Shown here piece after piece: positions 19,685 to 28,600 of a stretch of 64,000 nucleotides of DNA; position 1 is the first letter of the stretch; every line of letters starts with the position of its first letter. A model generated the notes under the pieces. The model saw only the letters and a list, made by a program, of their open reading frames with translations, had not been told where the DNA came from and made no database searches. The stretch comes from Micropruina glycogenica (GTDB lineage: Bacteria; Actinomycetota; Actinomycetes; Propionibacteriales; Propionibacteriaceae), in the NCBI RefSeq assembly GCF_900289045.1, contig NZ_LT985188.1, positions 1,550,001 to 1,614,000 on the forward strand, written 5' to 3'. Made by a program: the position numbers and the translations under genes.

Positions 19685-19826
19685 TAACCCCCCGCGGTCG
19701 AACCCTGAGTACGACTGTGGTCTTGGTTTGTCACCCTGGGGTGCGTTCAGGGTTCATTGAGGGCCAACACGAGAAGTTCTGCGCCGCCCGCTGCGTTGTA
19801 CTGAGTGACGAAGCGAAAGGACGCAC

Positions 19827-20774
19827 ATGATCTCGACTGCGCACCGAATTCGGAGCACCGACGGAATCGACGGCAAGGACGCTGTAGGCCTCTACCTGGA
19901 CGGAATCGCCAAGACCGCACTGCTGACCGCCGAAGAGGAGGTCATTCTCGCCAAGCGCATCGAAGCCGGCCTGTTCGCCCGGGCACTGCTCAGCGGCACC
20001 GTCGACGCCGACTCGCGTGAGCGCGTCGCGTGCACCGCCGACGAACTGAGCCGCATCGTGGCCGAAGGCGACGCCGCGCTGCAGCGCTTCATCACCGCCA
20101 ACCTGCGCCTGGTGGTGTCGGTGGCCCGCAAGTACGGCCGGGCCCAGATGCCGCTGCTCGACCTGGTGCAAGAGGGCAACACCGGCCTGATCCGCGCCGT
20201 GGAGAAGTTCGACTACGCCAAGGGCTTCAAGTTCTCGACCTACGCCACCTGGTGGGTGCGCCAGTCCATCTCGCGTGGCATCGCGCAGCAGGGCCGCATC
20301 GTGCGGCTGCCGGTGCACGTGGCCGAGCAGGTCAACCAGGTCTCGGCCGTGCGCCGCACGCTGGAGCGCCGCTTGGGCCGTGAGCCCGAACTGGTCGAGA
20401 TCGCCGACGAGCTGGGCCTCACCGAAGAGCAGGTCATCGACCTGCTGCGGCTGGCCCGCGACCACGTCAGCCTCGACGCCCCGATCGAAGCGGACGGCGA
20501 CACCGCCCTGGGCGACCTGCTCGCCCGCGAGATGTCCCCCGGCCCCGACGAGATGGTGCTCGACGCCGAAGACCGCGCCCGGCTCGACGACATGTTGTCG
20601 TCGCTCGACGAGCGCTCGGCCGACGTCGTCCGCCGCCGCTACGGCCTGATGGACGGCCGGCAGGCCAAGCTGGCCGACATCGCCGCCGTGTGGGGCATCA
20701 CCGCCGAACGCGTGCGGCAGATCGAGCGGCACGCCATCGCCAAGCTGCGCAGCTCGCAAGAACTCGCCGCCTGA
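19827..20774 (+). CDS. sigB: Group 2 sigma factor, SigB type
   Basis: A 315-residue primary-like sigma factor lacking the long N-terminal region of SigA. Region 1.2 (DAVGLYLDGIAKTALLT) is followed by 2.3-2.4 ([20 protein letters not shown]), region 3 (RLPVHVAEQVNQV) and region 4 (LADIAAVWGITAERVRQIE). This matches the actinobacterial SigB/HrdD group used in stress and stationary phase. GAAAGGA at 19815-19821 lies 5 bp before ATG. A perfect 16-bp terminator follows at 20783-20819. The upstream 140 bp show no recognised anti-sigma gene. Confidence 0.92.
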   Translation: MISTAHRIRSTDGIDGKDAVGLYLDGIAKTALLTAEEEVILAKRIEAGLFARALLSGTVDADSRERVACTADELSRIVAEGDAALQRFITANLRLVVSVARKYGRAQMPLLDLVQEGNTGLIRAVEKFDYAKGFKFSTYATWWVRQSISRGIAQQGRIVRLPVHVAEQVNQVSAVRRTLERRLGREPELVEIADELGLTEEQVIDLLRLARDHVSLDAPIEADGDTALGDLLAREMSPGPDEMVLDAEDRARLDDMLSSLDERSADVVRRRYGLMDGRQAKLADIAAVWGITAERVRQIERHAIAKLRSSQELAA

Positions 20775-20782
20775 TTCAGCAG

Positions 20783-20819
20783 ACCAACGGCCCGTCCCGC
20801 CCTGGGACGGGCCGTTGGT
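20783..20819 (+). terminator. 16-bp stem terminator after sigB
   Basis: ACCAACGGCCCGTCCC and its exact inverse around a 5-nt loop, starting 8 bp after the sigB stop. No long U-tract, as usual in high-GC actinobacteria. Confidence 0.88.
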
Positions 20820-20880
20820 GCGTCCAGGGCTGATGAGACGGCGTGACCGGGCCTGATTATGCGCCGCTAGCCTTGCGTTA

Positions 20881-22038
20881 ATGGCACCGTTCTGCGTGTC
20901 CGGCACGACGAGCGAGGCGGCATTGAGCAGCGGGACTGCACTGGTGCGGCGCGGGTTGCGCACCCACTGGCGAGACGCGACGACCTGTGCCGTGCTGACC
21001 TCGACGCATCAGGGTTGCGAGGCACTGGTCGCGGTGCTCATCGGTCTGGTGATCGACCGGGCCGTGGCCCAGCGCGACGTCGCCGCCCCGGGCTGATCGT
21101 CGGCTTCTTCGCAGTGGCCGCCGGAGACATCGAAGTCGGTGCGGCCACCACCGCCGCCCTCTACTTTCACGGGCTGTTCAACCCCATCGGCGGGCTGCTG
21201 TCCCAACTCGACACCGTGCAGGACGCGGGCGCGTCCCTGGCCCGGCTGGTGGGCGTGTTGCGCCTTGACCGTGCCGTCGACTCCCCGTCGGGGACCCCGG
21301 CGACGGGGTGCGGGTGCGGGACGTCGGCTACGACTACGAAGCCGGTCACCCGGTGCTGCGGGGGGTGTCACTGCAGGTGCCGCCGGCGCGCCGCATGGTG
21401 CTGGTCGGCGAGAGCGGGGCCGGCAAGACCACCCTGGTCAAGCTGGTCGCCGGGCTGCTGCAACCCAGCGAAGGGTTGGTCGAGGTGGGTGCGCGGCCGC
21501 AGGGCGCCGTGACCCAGCCGTCCACGTGGGTCAACTCGGTCAGCCAAGAGGTGCACGTGTTCGCCGGAACTGTCGCCGACAACCTGAGCCTGGGCCGGCC
21601 GGGCGCCGACGAGGCGACTCTTGAATCGGCATTGCGAGCGGTGGGGGCGCACGCGTGGGTGCACGCCCTGCCGCAGGGCCCGCCACCGTGGTCGGCGAGG
21701 GCGGGCATCAACTCACCGTCGCACAGGCCCAGCACCTGGCGCTGGCCCGGCTGTGGCTGGCCCGGGCCCCGGTGGTGATTCTCGACGAGGCCACCGCCGA
21801 GGCGGGCAGTGCAGCGTCCCGCGACCCCGAACGGGCAGCCCTGGCCGCCATTCGGGGCAGAACCGCCCTGGTCGTGGCGCACCGGCTCAGCCAGGCCGAG
21901 GGTGCCGACGCGATCGCCGTGCTGAGCCACGGCCGTCTGGTCGAACTGGGCACCCACGACGATCTGCTCGCCAGGAATGGGGCCTACGCGACCATTTGGA
22001 CGGGGTGTGCCGCGCGCGGCGTCCAACCGCCGCCTTGA
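20881..22038 (+). pseudogene. Decayed ABC exporter (fused membrane/ATPase half-transporter)
   Basis: Remnants of one ABC exporter protein lie in three frames. The N-terminal membrane part (20881-21096) ends after one helix at a stop. It is followed in another frame by the last membrane segment (VGFFAVAAGDIEVGAAT near 21095-21150), so most of the helices are deleted. The ATPase domain then continues in the frame at 21308 with Walker A GESGAGKTT. It shifts again near 21680 into the frame at 21655-22038, which holds LTVAQAQHLALARL (degenerate signature), VILDEATA (Walker B) and VVAHRLSQ (switch His). At least three frame changes plus a deletion of roughly 150 residues rule out a functional product. 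Confidence 0.85.
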
Positions 22039-22103
22039 CCGATGGTCGTCGATCGATCGGGCGTCCTGCTGTGTGGGATCCCGGACAACGCCTGCACGCT
22101 TCA

Positions 22104-22151
22104 CGTCATCCCGGCGCATGCCCACGTCATCCCGGCGCACGCCGGGATCTC
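22104..22151. repeat. One and a half copies of repeat-family B
   Basis: A half-unit at 22104-22122 followed by a full unit CGTCATCCCGGC..GCCGGGATCTC at 22125-22151. Further on, AGGCCCGTG (22186-22194) pairs with CACGGGCCT (22238-22246). Nothing else is seen between the ABC relic and tesB. Confidence 0.75.
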
Positions 22152-22303
22152 ATAACGGACGCCATAGTCGCGCGCATCGACACGTAGGCCCGTGAGATGA
22201 CGACGGATTTGTGAACGTCTGCGGCCGGCTGAGCATGCACGGGCCTGAGATCACGGCCCCCCTGAATCGCTCGAACGAGACCCGGCCTTGTCGATGACCG
22301 GCT

Positions 22304-23161
22304 TCAGGCGCGGTCGACGAGCCGGATCAGGCCCTGCTGGGCGCAGGACGCGCCGAAGACGCCGTTGTGGCCGAACAGCCGGCCCTGGGCGAAACCGAGG
22401 GCTCCAGAGGCCGACGGCGACGCCTGGTCGTACAGCAGCCACTCGTCGGCTCTCACGGGCCGGTGAAACCACATCGCGTGGTCGATCGAGGCGGCGTGCA
22501 GCGCGGGTGACATGAACTCGACCGGGTGGGTGACGGTGCTCACGCTGAGCAGCGAAATGTCGGACAGATAGGCCAGCACCATCTGGTGAATGCGCGGATC
22601 GTCGGGCAGCTTCGATTCGGCCTTGATCCACAGCATCAGCCGAGACGACCCGTTCTCGGCCGCATGTGCCGGCTCGGTGACGTAACGGGCGTCGAGTGCA
22701 CCCCACTCCATCTCCCAGAACGCGGCCCGACGTGCCGACCGCTCGCCCAGCACCTGGGCGGCCGGACGGCACGCCTCGGGCGGCGGGACGTCGCTGGGCA
22801 GCGGGTCGGCATGATCGAGACCGGTCTCGTGCACGTGAAATGAGCACACCATCGAAAAGATCGGACGGCCGTCCTGCCGGGCCACCACGCGACGCTGGCT
22901 GAAGGTGCGTCCGTCGCGGGTCGGCTCGACCACGTAGAGAATCGGCGAGGCCGGCGAACCGGGACGCAGAAAGTAGGCATTCAGCGAGTGCGCGAGCCGA
23001 TCGCTGTCGACCGTTCGGTACGCGGCACTGAGGCCTTGGGCCAGCACCTCGCCGCCGAACGAACGCTGCATGGCAGTTTCGGGCTGCGGGCCACGATACA
23101 GGTCGGTGTCGAGCTGCTCGAGCTGCAGCAGGGTGAGCAGCTCGCCGGTGGTGCGGGGCAT
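22304..23161 (-). CDS. tesB: Acyl-CoA thioesterase II
   Basis: A 285-residue double hot-dog thioesterase that hydrolyses medium- and long-chain acyl-CoA to fatty acid and CoA. The first hot-dog contains RSFGGEVLAQGL and HSLNAYFLRPG; the junction reads TFSQRRVVARQDGRPIF. The second contains LAYLSDISLL (catalytic Asp), SIDHAMWFHRP and a late Gln in FAQGRLFGHNG. Length and motifs match TesB. It starts 6 bp after the stop of the PAC2 gene, so the pair is an operon. Intact. Confidence 0.93.
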   Translation of the reverse strand: MPRTTGELLTLLQLEQLDTDLYRGPQPETAMQRSFGGEVLAQGLSAAYRTVDSDRLAHSLNAYFLRPGSPASPILYVVEPTRDGRTFSQRRVVARQDGRPIFSMVCSFHVHETGLDHADPLPSDVPPPEACRPAAQVLGERSARRAAFWEMEWGALDARYVTEPAHAAENGSSRLMLWIKAESKLPDDPRIHQMVLAYLSDISLLSVSTVTHPVEFMSPALHAASIDHAMWFHRPVRADEWLLYDQASPSASGALGFAQGRLFGHNGVFGASCAQQGLIRLVDRA

Positions 23162-23167
23162 GGCCGA

Positions 23168-24067
23168 TCAGCCCTGCCCGTCGCCCGAATCGTCTTGTTC
23201 GGCGAGGAACTGCTCCACGGCGGCTCCGATCTCGTCGGCGGTGGGCACTGCAGCTCGACCAGAGTCGGCGAGCTGGTCGTACTGCTCTTCGAGCGCTGCC
23301 AGCACGGCCGGAAACTCGGAGTCTTCTTGTACCTCGGCCTGAATGGTGACGAGCTGCTGCTCGGCCTCGTCGTCGAGTTCGCCCAGCGGAATGCTGAGCC
23401 CGGCCGCCTCGTTCATGCGGCGCAGCACCGCAGCGGTGGCCTGCGGAAATGTCGACTGCGCCAGGTAGTGCGGCACGTGCGCAACGAAGCCCATGCCGGT
23501 GATGCCGGCGTGACCACCGCGGTACTCCAGCGCCGCCGAGAAGCTGCCGGGAATCTGAATGCGGTCGATCCACAGCGGGTTGCCGGCCGCCCGGGCCGGA
23601 TCGGTGGAGTGCGAGGTGACCAGAGTGGGCCGGGTGTGCGGAACCGCCATCGGCACGCCGCTGCCGGTGAGCAGCATGGCCGAGTCGAGCCGCTCGGCGA
23701 TGCCGAGCACCGCCTGCGTCATGCGGCGCCACTGGGTGTCGGGTTCGGGCCCGCTGAGCAGCAGAAACGGCTGGCCCTCGGCGTCCAACACCTTGTACAG
23801 CAGCAGTGAGAAGTCGCTCATCGACACCCACTTGTTCGTGTCGAACACCATCTGCGGCCGGCGGCTGCGGTAGTCGTGCAACTGGTCGTGGTCGAACTCG
23901 GCGAGCACCTCGTGCTTGCAGTGCGCCAAGATGTGCGTGGCCAGGCCCCGGTTGACCGCGGCCGCGTCGACGTAACCCTCGAACAGGTGAATCAGCACCG
24001 GACGCTTGCCGTCAAGGCTCGACCACACCTCGGGATTGAACGTGTACAGCAACCGCGGATCGATCAC
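23168..24067 (-). CDS. PAC2 family protein
   Basis: A 299-residue protein of the PAC2 family (proteasome assembly chaperone 2-like fold). Recognised by VLIHLFEGYVDAAAV near residues 24-38, VLAEFDHDQLHDYRSRRP at about 54-71 and GMGFVAHVPHYLAQS near 180-195. In actinobacteria these are abundant cytoplasmic proteins of unknown activity; a link to the proteasome is by fold only. A Glu/Asp-rich C-terminus of about 90 residues follows. It is the first gene of a two-gene operon with tesB. Confidence 0.88.
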   Translation of the reverse strand: MIDPRLLYTFNPEVWSSLDGKRPVLIHLFEGYVDAAAVNRGLATHILAHCKHEVLAEFDHDQLHDYRSRRPQMVFDTNKWVSMSDFSLLLYKVLDAEGQPFLLLSGPEPDTQWRRMTQAVLGIAERLDSAMLLTGSGVPMAVPHTRPTLVTSHSTDPARAAGNPLWIDRIQIPGSFSAALEYRGGHAGITGMGFVAHVPHYLAQSTFPQATAAVLRRMNEAAGLSIPLGELDDEAEQQLVTIQAEVQEDSEFPAVLAALEEQYDQLADSGRAAVPTADEIGAAVEQFLAEQDDSGDGQG

Positions 24068-24218
24068 GCTGCAACCCTACCGCCCGGCTGCGACTTCGCT
24101 CGGGCCGCTTCGCCGACGGCGGACGGGTGCTGAGGGTGCGTCGAGCGATGGAAGCAGGTGTCGATCGAGTTGATCGAGAGCGCAGCTCCGGGGTCTCGAC
24201 CGCCCCGAACGGCCAGGC

Positions 24219-24835
24219 TCAGGGCAGGTGAGTCCCGACACCGGCGACCACAAGACCCAACTCGTTCTCGAAACGCTGATCGGGCGGCCCGAACAGGGGC
24301 TCGCTGGCGGCCGCCGTCAGCGGGTATCGCTCCACAGGAGAGCAGCCGGCGCAGCTCGGGGTCGTACTCCCCCGATTCGCCCGATGCCCGATGCTGTTCT
24401 TCGATTACGAACCCGATGGTCAGGTCGAGCACCGCCTGCAGCGCGGTGACCGCCTGTTCCAGCGAGAATCCGGCCTCGACGAGGCTGCGCAGCGGTTCCT
24501 CCATCGCGGTCAGCAGCGAGGGGTCGGGCAGCCGACGCCCGGCGAACAGGCGGCCTCCGTCACGGTGGGCCAGCAGAGCGCGCCGCAGCACCCGTCCGGT
24601 TTCGAGCAGCAACTCACGCCAACCAGTGACCGGTTGCAGCACCAGGTCGCGCCGCATGGCGGTCGCCATCTGGTCGAGTAGCGTGGCCATGTCGGGCAGG
24701 TGGTGGTACAGAGCACTCGGCCGGACGCCCAACTGGGCGGCCACCGCCCGGGCTGTCACGCCGCTCAACCCCCGCGTTCTCAAGCACGACGAAGGCGGCG
24801 TCCACGATCACCGGAACGCTGAGACTGCCCCGCAT
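24219..24835 (-). pseudogene. TetR-family repressor broken by two frameshifts
   Basis: A TetR-type regulator read in three pieces. ATG 24835 opens MRGSLSVPVIVDAAFVVLENAG; one extra G in a G5 run near 24770 breaks the frame. The helix-turn-helix continues in the next frame as GLSGVTARAVAAQLGVRPSALYHHL, followed by a TetR_C-like domain. Near 24345 a second shift occurs, after which ERYPLTAAASEPLF and GVGTHLP run to TGA 24219-24221 in the third frame. Restoring both frames gives a normal TetR of about 205 residues. It is divergent from the truncated oxidoreductase at 24904, with its operator between them. Homopolymer error could explain the first shift but not both. Confidence 0.8.
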
Positions 24836-24857
24836 TGCGGCCTCCCGATTTGAACAC

Positions 24858-24896
24858 TGAACTTTGTTCACTAACGCAGCACGTGAACAAAGTTCA
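24858..24896. promoter_or_regulatory. Twin TetR-type operators
   Basis: TGAACTTTGTTCAC (24858-24871) and its exact inverse GTGAACAAAGTTCA (24883-24896) are 11 bp apart. Each is itself a palindrome (TGAAC-3-GTTCA). The arrangement is typical of an autoregulating TetR repressor with a divergent target. A GGAGG at 24897-24901 lies just downstream, on the oxidoreductase side. Confidence 0.75.
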
Positions 24897-24903
24897 GGAG
24901 GCA

Positions 24904-25499
24904 CGGGCACGTCGTCGTGGTTGCCGCTGACTCCGCTGCTGGCGGAACGTCCTGACGCGACCGTGTTGGTTCACGGCGCGACCGGGGTGTCGGGCCTGCT
25001 CGCGGTGCAGGTTGCCAAGGTGCTGGGCGCCGCACGGGTGATCGCTGCCGGACGATCTGAGACCGGACTGGCCAAGGCGTTGGGCCGCGGAGCCGACGCT
25101 CTGGTGCTGCTCGACGAACCGCTGGCCCCGCAGGTGCAGCAGGCGGCACCCGATGGCGTCGACATCGTGATCGACTACCTGTGGGGTGAGCGCACCGCTG
25201 CCCTGCTGCCGGCGCTGCTCGCGGGAGATCGGGCGCCCGACCGCCGCCTCGACCTGGTCGAGGTCGGCTCGGTGGCGGGCCAGACCCTGGCCATGCACGC
25301 GTCATGGTTGCGCAGCCGGCCCCTGCGCCTCAGCGGCAGTGGCCTGGGCAGCGTGGGTATGAAGGCGATGCTCGGCGCAGTCGGCGGGGTGCTCGAAGCC
25401 GCGGCGGACGGTCGGTTGACCGTCGACTACGTCGCCCAGCCGCTGGCCGAGGTCGAGGACGCGTGGCCCACCGGCGACCGGTTGGTGCTGGTTCCCTGA
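24904..25499 (+). pseudogene. Truncated zinc-type/quinone oxidoreductase (MDR family), N-terminus deleted
   Basis: About 195 codons of a medium-chain dehydrogenase/reductase. Residues start in the cofactor domain: VLVHGATGVSGLLAVQVAKVLG (NADPH-binding glycine loop), then VIAAGRSE and the C-terminal substrate-domain strand. The N-terminal GroES-like domain of about 125 residues is missing. The intact operators and GGAGG ribosome site at 24858-24901 run straight into the middle of the gene, so an internal deletion removed the start and first domain. A GTG at 24963 could start only a fragment. It was probably the target of the adjacent, also broken, TetR regulator. Confidence 0.8.
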
Positions 25500-25562
25500 G
25501 CTCAAGCGGCGATTCTTGAATCGGGCAGCGTCGAGATCCATGAGCGCTGGTGGGATCGGACT

Positions 25563-25612
25563 GGCAAGCTCGACCACAAGTGGGTCTCGGCAAGCTCGAC
25601 CAACCGGGATCT
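25563..25612. repeat. Two tandem copies of repeat-family A
   Basis: GGCAAGCTCGACCAC at 25563-25577 and GGTCTCGGCAAGCTCGACC at 25583-25601, in the gap between the oxidoreductase relic and the hrpA stop codon, followed by a family B half (CGGGATCTCGC). Confidence 0.65.
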
Positions 25613-25617
25613 CGCGG

Positions 25618-28600
25618 TCACCGGGGTGGGGTGACCCCGGCCATCGCCGTACGGACGCGTTTCGCCGAGATCGGTGCCGACGTGCCGAGCGACTGGGCGA
25701 ACAGGCTGACCCGCAGTTCTTCCAGTAGCCAGCCGACGCCTGCGACGTCGGTCGGCAGCGGCCCGGCCGGGTAGCGGGCGCACAAGGCCGCGTACTCGTC
25801 TTCGAGCCCGTCGATGATCTCGGCGTTCACCGCGTCGCGGGCCGGGTTGGCCCGGGCGGCAGCCAGCCGCAGCTCGACGGCGTGCAGGTAGCGCGGCAGC
25901 CGCTGCCAGTGCGGGTCGGGCGTGCCGGCCACGAAACCGCGGTGCACCAGCCCCGCCAACTGCTCGGTGACGTCACGCCGCACCGGCTCAGTGGCCCCGG
26001 GCAGCGCCAACTGCACGCGCTGGTGGCGCTGCAGCACGTCGCCGGCGGTGGTCACCACCGAAAGGGTTTGATCGGCGGCATCGGCCCGCACCCGGTCGCG
26101 AAGCGCGGCGAACGCCGCGTCGTCACGCACCAGCCATGGGTCGCCGGCGGTCAGTATCAAGGTCTCGATGGCCTTCAGCCTGGCGTCGGCCAGCAGCGCC
26201 GGTACGGTCGGGTAGGGGGACGCGGCCAGTGCGAACTTCGTGGGGTTGCTCAGCCTCGACACCACCCAGTTGGTCACCTCGGGGCTGGTCAGCGCGACCA
26301 GCCGGCGCAGCCCCAGCAGGTGCGAACTGCGGGCCTCTGGCTCGGTCGCGAACACCGTGACCCCCACCCGGTCACCGCGGTCCGACAAGGCCGGATAACC
26401 GACCACGGTGCCCTCGACCCGGTCGGCGATCGTGCTGAAGGCCCAGTTCGTTGCGCCGCTGTGGGTGTGTTCGGACGCCTCCACGTTCAACTCGGCGCGC
26501 ACCTTCGAACCGAGTCGTTCGGCAAGTTCGGGCAGGTCTTTGCCGGCCGCGACCTCGGCACCGTCGCGGGTGACCACGAACCGCACCCGCAGGTGGTCGG
26601 GCACCGCGTCGAGCTGCCACGCGTCTGCGGGCACCTGTACGCCGGTGAGCTGCCGAATCGCCCGGCCCAGCCCATCGGTCAGCGCCTCACCCGCGACCCG
26701 GTGCTCGTCGAGCCAGGCGACGGCGCGGCGGGCGGTATCGGGCGCGGGCACGAGCTTGGCCCGCCACTGTTTCGGCAGCCCGCGCACCAGGGCGGTGACC
26801 AACTCCTGCCGCAGCCCGGGTATCTGCCAGCCGAAGTCGTCGGCCGTCACCTGATTGAGCTGGGCCAACTCGATCGACACCGTGACGCCGTCGTGGCCCG
26901 AGCCGGGGTCGAACACGTAGCTGACCGGCAGGTCGAGCTCGCCGCTGCTCCAGTGATCGGGAAAGTCGTCGGCGTCGACCGATTCGCCCTGCGGCAACAA
27001 CACGTCGGACGGCAGGTCGAGCAGATGCTCTTCGCGGCGCCGGGCGTCGCGCCACCAGCGGTCGAAGTGGGCCACCGACACCACGTCGGCCGGAATGCGG
27101 GCGTCGTAGAAGGCGAACAACGCTGCGTCGTCGGCCAGCAGGTCGTGCCGTCGGGTGCGTTCGGCCAGCTCTTCGGCAGCCGCGCGCGCCGCCTCGTTGC
27201 GGGCCCAGAAGTGGTGCCTGGTGTGCCACTGGCCTTCGACCAGGGCGGCCTGAAGGAACAGCCGCCGCGACTCGTCGGGGTCGATGCGCCCGTAGCTGAC
27301 GGTGCGGCCGGCCACGATCGGCACCCCCAGCAGGGTGACGCGTTCGGTGGCCACCGCCTGGCCGCTGCGGGCCGACCAGCGCGGCTCGGAATAGGTGCGG
27401 CTCAGCAGGTGAGCGCCGACCTCTTCGACCCAGGCCTCGTCGATCGGCGCCACGGTGCGGGCCCACAGCCGCGTGGTCTCGACCAGTTCGACCGCCATCA
27501 CCAGGGGCGGGTTGATGCGGGCGGCGGCCGACCCAGGGCTGATCGCGAAGCGGCTGCCGCGCGCACCCAGGTATTCGCGCGGGCCACGTCGGCGCTCGCC
27601 CGGACGGGTGGTGGTGCGCTCGTCCAGCAGGCCCACGTGCGAGAGCAGGCCCGACAGCACCGCGATGTGCAACCGGTCGATTCCGGCCGGTTCGGTGTTG
27701 CGGTTCATGCCGAGGTCGCGGCACACGGTCTTGAGTTGCTCGTTGAGGTCTTCCCACTCGCGCACGCGCAGAAAGTTCAGGTACTCGTCGCGACACATGC
27801 GGCGAAAGGCGTTGCCCGAACGTTCTTTGCGGGCGGTGCGCAGGTAGTTCCAGAGCCGCTGCAGGGCGGCGACGTCGGACGGGTCTCTACCCCCGGTCGC
27901 CTCCGGGTCGTCGCTGAAGAAGCGCCGATGCAGGGCGTCCGCCTGCTGCTGAAACTCGGCAGGGCGCTCGCGGACGTCTTGAATGGTCAGCCCGGCCACC
28001 ACCGCCTGTGCCTCGCGCAGGCAGCCCTGCCGCTCGGCCTCGACGAGCATGCGGCCCAGCCGCGGGTCGACGGGCAGCCGGGCGAGTTGGTGACCGATCG
28101 GGGTGAGCCGAACGTGCCCGCCGCGCCGGCGCTTGCGCCCACCCCCGCTGGTCGAGCCTGTCGAGACCCCACCACGGCTGGTCGAGCTTGTCGAGACCCC
28201 ACTGGATGAGATCCCGGCGTTCGCCGGGATGACGGGGCGGGCCGGGGTGACGGGGCGGGCCGGGGTGACGGGGTGCTGCGCGTCCGACTCGATCGCACCC
28301 AGCTCACGCAGCAGCCGCAGGCCGTCGCTGATCTGGGCCGAGTCGGGCGGTTCGACGAACGGGAAGCGCTCGATGTCGCCCAGCTTGGCCTGCGCCATCT
28401 GCAGAATCACCGCGGCCAGGTTGGTACGCAGAATCTCGGGCTCGGTGAACTCTGGCCGCGCCTCGAAGTCGTCTTCGTCGTAGAGCCGAATGCAGACGCC
28501 GGGCGCGACGCGTCCGCAGCGTCCGGCCCGCTGGTTGGCCGAGGCTTGTGAGATCGCCTCGATGGGCAGCCGTTGCACCTTGGTGCGCGCCGAGTAGCGC

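Noticed and set aside
22251-23831. 526-codon minus-strand frame
   Set aside because: It overlaps tesB and the PAC2 gene in another frame and shows no family motif; it is an Arg/Ala/Gly-rich shadow.
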